This document shows positions 56,800 through 64,000 of a stretch of DNA of 64,000 nt, piece by piece. The DNA is taken from the NCBI GenBank assembly GCA_963693315.1, contig OY856186.1, positions 75,482,837-75,546,836 of the forward strand, given 5' to 3'. Numbering within the stretch: the stretch's first letter is position 1; the number at the start of each line of letters is the position of its first letter. The position numbers and the translations under genes were made by a program. The notes beneath the pieces were generated by a model. That model worked only from the letters and a program-made list of their open reading frames with translations. It did not search any database and was not told where the DNA came from. The DNA comes from Diogma glabrata. Taxonomy: Eukaryota; Arthropoda; Insecta; Diptera; Cylindrotomidae.

Positions 56800-57274
56800 A
56801 TTCCGAGGCATGGTTCCGGTCCAACAAACTTTTTATTGGCACCTTGGTTTGCTAAAGCGTCAGCAATATCATTTCCTTGTATTCCTGTGTGGCTGGCTGC
56901 CCACACAAGTGTGACTCTATTATTGCAGGAGACTTTTAGTAGATTTTGGTAGCATTCCCATACCAGTTTTGAATCAAAGCGCGTAGATTTTAGTGCCAAG
57001 AGTGCTGCTTGGCTGTCAGAAATAATGTATATTTCAATATTTTTGTATTGTCTTCAGCACATAGCAAATCGCAACTGCTAGTAGCAAAAATTTAGGCTTG
57101 AAATATGGTTGTTGTGGTGCCTAAGGCAACCGTTTGTTTTATTCTAGTACCAAACACTCCTGCTCCCGTGCCTACATTGGTTCGAGAACCATCTGTGTAC
57201 CAGATGCTGACGTTATGTGGCAGTGACCGGTATGTAGTTTTTAATACGATCTCTGGCCGATATCTTGAAATCAA
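56800..57274 (-). pseudogene. LINE RNase H domain
   Basis: SIWYTDGSRTNVGTGAGV gives the first catalytic Asp (near 57215). Then, after a stop and shift, IYIISDSQAALLALKS (57030-56985), and WAASHTGIQGNDIADALANQ (56905-56845) with the last Asp. Domain order is complete, but it is split over two frames. The RNase H removes the RNA template strand during retrotransposition. Confidence 0.88.
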
Positions 57275-57459
57275 AGTGCCTGTCTAATTCTATTGTTTTT
57301 GGCATACAATCCGAAATATGGTATGTATGCAGTTCTGCTTGTAATTCAGCAAGGATTTTAAAAGGTCCGGTTAGATTACCCGGCTTAAACCCTTCTGTGA
57401 GCTGCAGTCTATGAACGCTCAACACCGCTACAGATTTTACAGGTGCAATGAAGAAAGCT

Positions 57460-58350
57460 TTAGAAGAATCTCCATCGCTGACGTTGGCGTGGTTTTGAAA
57501 GCACCTGTGGTACAAGCCTTTGTATTTTTGTAAAAATATTTTGACCAGTTATTTGGCACGTTTTATCCCACCAAACTAAAGCTGCATATGTTAGAATTGG
57601 TTTTATAATACTTTGGTGCAACCAAGGTATCATTTTTGGGCTAAGACCCCATGTTTTCCCAAACAGGTTTCTGCATGTGAAGAAAACTTTGTTTGCCTTA
57701 TCGGAGATATGTTTCAGGTGTGAGTTCCAGGTTAGTTTGCTATCCAGGATCACACCTAAATATCTAACCTCTTTTGATGTTTGTATTGGATCGCCGTTTA
57801 GAACAGGAGAGTAGCATCTTAATAATCCACGCAATGATATGCGGGTTTATATTTTTCTTTGTGGCCATCCCAATAGTGGCATTGAAGTGGACATTGTCAA
57901 AGGCTCCTTTTAAGTGCATAAATGTACCTACAAGTACCTCTTTGTAGTTTAGGGTGGTCTCAATTTCTTTCACTATTTTGTGCAACGCCGTTTCAGTAGA
58001 TTTGGCAGTCTGATAGGCATGCTGGCTAGAGTTGAGAGGCTTTTGTATAAGACATACATGACGGTTGTGATAGTCCATAGTCCGATTGTTTTTAATAGAA
58101 AAGATGTAAGATTTATAGGTCTGTATGATTTGGCTTAATTTGGTTTTTTTCCTGGCTTGGGTATAAAAACAACTTTAGTTTCTCGCCATATATGAGGATT
58201 GTAAGCAAGGCAAAAGCTTGCTTTGAACAAGCGCATAAGATATGGAAGGATGATTGTTAGACCCTTTTGCAGAAATACCGGAAAAATTCCATCACCTCCC
58301 AGAGATTTGTACGGACCGAATGATTCTATTTTTTAGGGTGAAAAATGTGT
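57460..58350 (-). pseudogene. LINE reverse transcriptase, degenerate
   Basis: Blocks on the minus strand: FGPYKSLGGDGIFPVFLQ (58325-58270), HIWRETKVVFIPKPGKKP, AKSYRPINLTSFLLKTIG (58130-58080), SSQHAYQTAKSTETALH, then EVRYLGVILDSKLTWNSHLK (57765-57705), KTWGLSPKMIPWLHQS and ILTYAALVWW. The catalytic YADD region between about 57840 and 57790 is deleted. At least three frames are used. Confidence 0.88.
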
Positions 58351-59012
58351 TGGCTAAATGATCTGCAGTACTTTTAGTTGCAGGATATAGAAGATGTATA
58401 CGTCTTCGTTGGTATTATCTCCCGTGCTCCATTTTATTGAGCCCGGAAAGTGGGTTTGAAGTAAAGCATCTAGTGTCTCAATGCAGCTGGTGGTATACAT
58501 GCCATTTGTTTTGCAGATTGAGCCTAGAGAATTTGTGTGATCAGACGACATCAATTTTTGAAGTCAAGCTGCAGCAGGCAGTTTATCTATCGTATTGTAG
58601 AGCTCTTTCCAGCTATTCCTTTTTGATTGTCTGGGTTTTTTATTATAATTGGTTAGAGCTACTCGGTACTCTGTTGTTTTTGCTCTGCTAAAGAGCTTAC
58701 GAGCTTTATTCTTTTTCCTCTCTAAGTTACCATTTCACCAAGGAACATCTCTGCATCTTTTGGATTGAGTTATCGGAGTATTAAGGTTATATGTTTCAGT
58801 GATACTTTCTTGTAAATTATTTGCTGCAGAGTCAAGCTCAAATGTGGAGTTGATACTGCCGTAACTATTTACATTATCATGAAGATATGTTGTGTAAAGT
58901 TCCCAGTTGGTTTTCTAGGGTTTCTGAAGTACTGGATGCTCTTCGGGTAGTGTTCTATGTTGAAACATATATAAGCATGATCAGACATAGACGCTTCCTT
59001 CGAAACATGACA

Positions 59013-59699
59013 TTACTTACTTTGGTTAGTAGAGTTTATGTTAGTTAAAGTAAGGTCAAGGACCTCACCTCTGATTGCGTTTCTAAAGTTTGGCTCACTA
59101 AATTTGTTTGCAATAAACATATTGTTTGTGTACAAAAATTGAAGCAGACGCTCGCCTTTTGTGTTAATATTGCTACTTCCCCACACGGTGTGATGAGCGT
59201 TACCATCACACGCTATTATGAGGTTATAGTGGTTCTTGTTGCAATACTTGATGAGTTTCTCTACTACTTCTGCTGGTGTCTCATCCTCATCCCCCAGGAA
59301 GTATGCAGAAGCTAAAATGAATTCACGAAATCCATCTTGAGGAAGATGAATTTCTATCTGGACCGTTGTAAGATCTCTGCAAATAAATTTATTCAACGGA
59401 AATATTTTCAGATGTTTGTTGAAAAGAATCGCGGTTCTCTGCCTTTCCACATCTGAGAAATAGATTAGTTTTGTATTTTTGTTTGACGATAGACCTTTTA
59501 TTCTTTTGCTGTCTGCCCACGGCTCCTGTATGAATGCAAGATCGTGAGCATCCTGTTCAATTAACCGGTTCAAATTAACTGAGGCCATTTCTGATCTGTG
59601 CAGATTAATCTGAACGCAACTTAATTTAGGTACCAGAGATTTTTGTCTATACAGTACAGGTGTTCTGTCTGACTTAGTGTAAGCTGGTGAATCAGACAT
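59013..59699 (-). CDS. LINE endonuclease domain, open over 228 residues
   Basis: An open frame from ATG 59699 carrying the EN fold: CVQINLHRSEMASVNLNRL, DLAFIQEPWADSKRI (catalytic Glu in QEPW), ILASAYFLGDEDE, NLIIACDGNAHHTVWGSS (D.NAHH) and IRGEVLDLTLTN. The domain is intact to the DLTLTN block but stops before the SDH motif. In the live element it would nick the target site. The frame's first 20 residues continue the repeat seen upstream. Confidence 0.85.
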   Translation of the reverse strand: MSDSPAYTKSDRTPVLYRQKSLVPKLSCVQINLHRSEMASVNLNRLIEQDAHDLAFIQEPWADSKRIKGLSSNKNTKLIYFSDVERQRTAILFNKHLKIFPLNKFICRDLTTVQIEIHLPQDGFREFILASAYFLGDEDETPAEVVEKLIKYCNKNHYNLIIACDGNAHHTVWGSSNINTKGERLLQFLYTNNMFIANKFSEPNFRNAIRGEVLDLTLTNINSTNQSK

Positions 59700-59709
59700 T
59701 GTGTGTGAG

Positions 59710-59976
59710 TCAGACTGAGTCAGAGTCAGACGTTGTGTGTGTACTATCCGAATTAGGATAAGCTGATAAATCAGGCATGATCCTAGAGTCAGATATGGTA
59801 TGTGTGCTGTCTGGTTTAGGATAAGCTGATGAATCAGGCATGATCCTAGAGTAGGACGTAGTGCACAGTTTTGTTGTTACTTTATGTGATGCGTTTGGAG
59901 AAGCATCGCTCTCATCTAAAACTTTATTGTTTTCCATACAATATTTATGTAGAAAATAGGGAAGTACATTGGTCAA
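59710..59976 (-). pseudogene. LINE 5' ORF segment with 63-bp internal repeats
   Basis: Includes two tandem units beginning SRIMPD(S/L)SAYP and ending STHT(I/T)SD, and a third related unit (MSDSPAYTKSDRTP) across the frame break at 59700. Ser/Asp/Pro-rich and probably disordered. It may be the end of ORF1 or the N-terminus of ORF2. Confidence 0.5.
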
Positions 59977-60080
59977 CTACAACAGAGTATTCATGGGTGA
60001 CCCTACTGTTGTAGCTCCTAAGATCATTGAGTCTACTGAGCCCCATCACTGCGTCAAAGTGCCAAGTCCATCGATAGGGT

Positions 60081-60408
60081 CATTACTTATTTAGTAACTT
60101 TTTTATTACTTTTTTTTTTACTTTATCATCACTTTTTTATTATTTTTTCATTAACTTGTCATTACTTTTTCGTTACTTTTCATTACTTATTTAGTGACTT
60201 TAGTAACTTTTTTATTACTTTTAATTACTTTTTCAATAGTTTTTCATTACTTTTTTATTAATTTTTCATTACTTTTTCATTTTTTTTTTATTTCATTTTG
60301 TTTTTTTTCGTCACTTTTTCATTACTTTTTCATGTAGGCGATGTACATATTACTATTGCCTTTTTCATTTTCTTTTCCATTACTTTTTCATTTCTCTTTT
60401 ATTTCTTT
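60081..60408. repeat. CATTACTTTTT array upstream of the LINE
   Basis: About 15 imperfect units of cattactttttt on the plus strand, interrupted near 60335-60355. Confidence 0.9.
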
Positions 60409-61880
60409 AAAAGTGAAATTCTTACCCCCACTTTTTTGGCATTTCTCGACGTTTTAGGACCTACTGATTCTAAAAAAGCAAAAAAAATATATATCTGTCT
60501 GCAGAAGGATTTCAAAAATTTTTGTTTCTAAAAATAGATATACTCAATTAGAAGAGCAGGACGATGTGTTCGATAACTGTACCGGAAGTGTGTCAAAAAA
60601 ATCGTCAAGTGAGTCGAAACAAGGAAATTTGCATATATTTTGCTTTAAAAACGACAATTTTAAGTGATAATGAGTAGTAACCTTGAATTTAAAGAAATCT
60701 GGATAGTCGGGATTGGTATGTGAGACCAAAAACTAGATTATTGCATTATAATTTTGTCAAAAAAATATTGTCAAGTGTGTCAAAAGAATGATTTTCATTT
60801 ATTTTTTACCCAATTTTTGGGAAAAAATAAAATTAATTTATTTGTACTTATGACATGAAATGTAATTGAACATGAAATTGGACATGGAAATTTTTGATTT
60901 TATTATAATTTTTGAAATATTTTTAAAATTTTGACTAAAAGTTTGTATTTTTGATTTTGTTATACTTGTAGCAATAATTTTATGAATTTTGGGAAAAGTT
61001 TAAATTTGATTTATTATAATTTTTGAAATACTTTTGGAATTTTGTAAAAAGTTTGCATTTTTGATTTTGTTATAATTTTTGCGATATTCTTAGAATTTCG
61101 GAAAAAGTTTGAATTTTCGAACTTTTGGAATATATTTCGAATTTTGAAAAAGTTTGTATTTGTGATTTTATTATAATTTTTGGAATTTTGAAAAAGTTTG
61201 TGTTGTTGATTTTGTTATAATTTTTGCAATATTTTTAGAATTTTAGAAAAAGTTTGAATTTTTAGAATATCATCAGAATTTTGGAAAGAAGTTTCAATTT
61301 TTGATTTTGTAATTATTTGTGGAATATTTTTAGAGTTTTGAAAAAAGTTTGTATACTTGATTTTGTTATAATTTTTGCAAATTTTTAATTTTATTATAAT
61401 TTTTGCAATATTTTAAGAATTTTGGAAAAAGTTTCAATTTTTGATTTTCTTATAATTTTTGCAATATATTTAGGATTATGAAAAAAATTCCAATCTTTGA
61501 TTTTGTTATAATTTTTGGAATATGTTTGGAATTTTGAAAGAAATTTTGATTTTGTAATATGAAACGCTAAATGGAGAGGGTTTTTTAGTAGTTTGCTAAG
61601 TGTATCATCTTTTCACAAAATTTATATTAATATATGATGATATTTTATAGTTTTCCGGCAACTTATTGACGTTTCGTGTTAGTTTTGTAATAAACTTCTA
61701 AACAAAGATAAAATACTGATACTTTTACAAATAATTAATTTTTGATATACTTCGCAGCCCAAAACTAAAAACAATGGCCTTATAAAAGTTTATTACCGAA
61801 AACTATCTCAAAATCCTTAGCCCAGGCCGAAGTCTTGATATCTCAGAGCTTGAGATTTGAGCCCCTCCATATATTTTCTT
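60409..61880 (+). repeat. Long dispersed repeat, copy 2 (partner 4741-5765)
   Basis: Left end cccacttttttggcatttct and right 325 bp (gaaacgctaaatggaga ... gagatttgagcccctcc) match copy 1. The centre (60870-61550) is a diverged array of gattttgttataatttttg and gaattttggaaaaagttt, units 60-80 bp, about nine times. Confidence 0.78.
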
Positions 61881-62317
61881 CTTTATTTTATGATTTTATT
61901 ATTGTTTGATGCAATTGTGTGCAATATGGTTGCATTATACTTTATTGAATTGAACGTCTTTCCGTTTGAAAACGTTACTTCCGTCCGAAAAAAGATTTGA
62001 GTAACTTGTTATATCGCGCCTAAAGAAGTTTTACTTCAATAATTTTACATAATTAACAAACAGTTGAAAATAATAATATTCATGAAATTTTTAACTTCAA
62101 ATAATTGTTAAGTGTTGAATTTTGTTTATATTAATTTTTTGAGTTATTTTCAAATATTGTGACGATTAGTAGGGAACACGATAGAATACAATACAATAGA
62201 ACATCGTTTTTGAAAATGCTCTAGAAAAAATAATTCCACTAAAAGAATATAAAAACATCGAAATGAGGATAACAAAAACAAAGAAATACGCAACCCGAAA
62301 TGTTTGTTTATCTAACG

Positions 62318-62711
62318 GTACAAACAGAATTATTCCGCTCTGTTCCGTTAATTTTTTATCCGCTTCATTATATAAAATATAATGAAGTTATATAAAACAC
62401 AATACAACCGCTCCATTTTAAGTATCCAAAAATTTATATCTTATTTATATCCTAATTTTTATTTATTATTTTACAGATTTGCTAATTATAATTATATTTT
62501 ATGAAATTTGTTGAAATCTGTTCATTTATATAAATATTTTGAAAATGAAACAGTATTTGAGGTTATGTCTTCCGTAAAAGTTTGAATTTGTGTTAGGTAA
62601 CCGTTCTGCCTTTTCTCCTCCGTTAATTGTGTTTAACTTCCGTTTTACATATAAACTGGATAGTCAAATATAACGTATTGGACGGAACGGATCTATTCTG
62701 TTTGAACCTTA
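62318..62711. mobile_element. Candidate MITE with GGT(A/T)CAAACAGAAT ends
   Basis: acggtacaaacagaattatt ccgctctgttccgt and ggacggaacggatctattct gtttgaacc are inverted. About 394 bp; no clear target duplication. Confidence 0.6.
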
Positions 62712-63104
62712 ATAAGAATAGAAAATAAAAATTAAAACCACTTTAAGTAGATAAATAAGTATAGTAGGTAAATAAACAAATTAAAAAGAATAGATCTCAC
62801 ATGAGTCACAACTAAATGTCAGCATTTGAAGATCGTGTTATTATGTTTTTGGGAAAAAGATTGTGCTCTAGAATTTTGTAGACGTATCGCTATTGTGTCG
62901 TGTATAGGGTATCCAATGCCGATTATCATGTACCAAGGTCTACGGGTATTTTCGTTTTTTTAACATACTTGACTACCTGGGTATCTTGATAAACTTCCCG
63001 GATAATTTGATCGATTACAATATGTTGATTTTAAACAAGCAATCTAAAGATCGCTATGCTAAATTACTATTGATTGGGACTTAGAACCTAGAACTCTTTA
63101 AGAC
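62712..63104. other. AT-rich DNA, nothing recognised
   Basis: No supported feature. Confidence 0.4.
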
Positions 63105-63160
63105 TTCGTGGGACCAAGGTCTTGGAAGGATTTTATGTGTTGTTGTGACTCATATTGTAA
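63105..63160 (+). repeat. Short dispersed repeat (copy 4)
   Basis: gtgggaccaaggtcttggaa ggattttatgtgttgttgtgac is the complement of the block at 18460-18520. Confidence 0.6.
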
Positions 63161-64000
63161 GTGTACATTATACAACAGATTGTATGAAAAAGATAGCAGA
63201 CGAAATCAAATTCATGCATTTCATGACGAGTGAGCAGCATTTAGAAAATAAGCTAAACTTGATTTATTTTCATTTTCATTTTCAACCATAATCTTGCACA
63301 TGAAATTATGTGTGTCTTTTATTGTGAAGAAATACTCAATAATCTCTGGTTGGGATATTGAACAGAATGGTAAAAATGATCATGGAAAAGATGCTGGTGT
63401 GGACAAAACTGTGTGGAATTATCTTTAATGAGAATTCTACCAGACACCTGCTAACGGTAGCTCAAATTTTTATAAAAAAATAATGGAATTACCAATGATG
63501 AAATTTCGTTGACACCGATTTTAAACAATTAGAATTATTCCTATTGATGCTCGGCTACTGGTGCATCTTTTTAATAGTTTCTCTACATAAAACAAAAACA
63601 TGTTTTAAAAAGAAGTTATATAAGTAAATATTTTGGTTGTGTTATAAAAGTGAGGACATTCCATACCGTTTTTTAACAATAACATTAACAATACCAGTAT
63701 TGCGATGTTGCTAGTGTAAAACCGGGTAACCGGGTATTTCAAAAACTAAATACTCGATTACGCGGGTGGGTACTTGCAAAGTCGAGTAATTTGGATACGC
63801 TAATCGTGTTCGTATAGTATATCTAAGAGGTTGTGTTAGAGGATAAATTCAGTATAAATTTGTCAACAATAGGTTAAGCAGTATAAATTTAACAGTGATA
63901 TAAGCGAGTTAAAATTATAAGTGACACAAGCTCGTCAAAATAAATTGTAAGAGATTATTATAAGTGTAATAGAGTTATTATAAGTAAAGAGTTAAGGAAA
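63161..64000. other. AT-rich DNA; possible hAT end
   Basis: tagtgtaaaaccgggtaacc at 63712 recalls a hAT terminus, but no partner was found. Nothing else supported. Confidence 0.3.

Larger units (their letters stand above)
56449..60080 (-). mobile_element. LOA-like LINE, about 3.6 kb, degenerate
   Basis: The minus strand carries in order an N-terminal frame with repeats, EN, RT, RNase H and a CCHC-type C-terminus. RNase H after RT restricts it to the LOA/I/R1-type group; EN and RT wording (QINLHRS, FIQEPW, FIPKPGK, KTWGLSPKM) suggests LOA. Stops and frameshifts occur in RT and RNase H. Array motif CATTACTTTTT lies on both sides. Confidence 0.88.

Overview
The window looks like insect, probably dipteran, genomic DNA. 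It is very A+T-rich, has short GT-AG introns (54-70 bp), carries part of a gene resembling an insect JAK/STAT cytokine receptor, and is otherwise almost wholly transposable-element (TE) sequence. All element families named below were recognised by reading translations and repeats by eye; no database search was run.

Host gene. On the minus strand between 7282 and 1204 lie the first four coding exons (signal peptide, then extracellular domains with cytokine-receptor-like cysteines) of a gene that continues past the left edge. Its third intron (1391-6663) holds a 3' fragment of an RTE-like LINE, a LINE 3' tail and a 1-kb dispersed repeat. Degenerate LINE EN and RT fragments fill 1-727.

8-14 kb. 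A CR1-like LINE 3' end was hit by a Penelope-like element (GIY-YIG endonuclease, 13-bp target duplication). The neighbouring LINE sequence was hit by an LTR element (9442-13644) with near-identical 651-bp LTRs, a Gag-protease reading frame and no reverse transcriptase. One of its LTRs was hit in turn by a 528-bp MITE.

14-32 kb. There are several MITEs, including a 778-bp hAT MITE packed with CCCGGGATCCCGGG motifs, and two tRNA-like Pol III promoters. A 4-kb unit with inverted ends carries a broken tyrosine recombinase of Crypton type. A CR1-like LINE has EN-linker-RT segments. An RTE-like LINE (26.8-29.6 kb) was split by two hAT elements, one with a perfect 8-bp target duplication.

32-48 kb. 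This is a thicket of foldback elements and MITEs: three copies of a long-TIR family, nested MITEs with TA or 8-bp duplications, and hairpins with CG-rich tips. Two GGTGTCAAGG minisatellites flank a 5.2-kb block that encodes one unrecognised 157-residue protein.

48-64 kb. It holds hairpins, long AT-rich stretches with nothing recognisable, a diverged relative of the LTR above, the C-terminus of a hAT transposase with its terminal repeat, and a decayed LOA-like LINE (56.45-60.08 kb, EN-RT-RNase H-CCHC) lying between arrays of the motif CATTACTTTTT. Second copies of two long repeats seen earlier follow. No intact, evidently functional TE gene was found. The layout records repeated nested insertion, and the order of several insertions can be read from target-site duplications.
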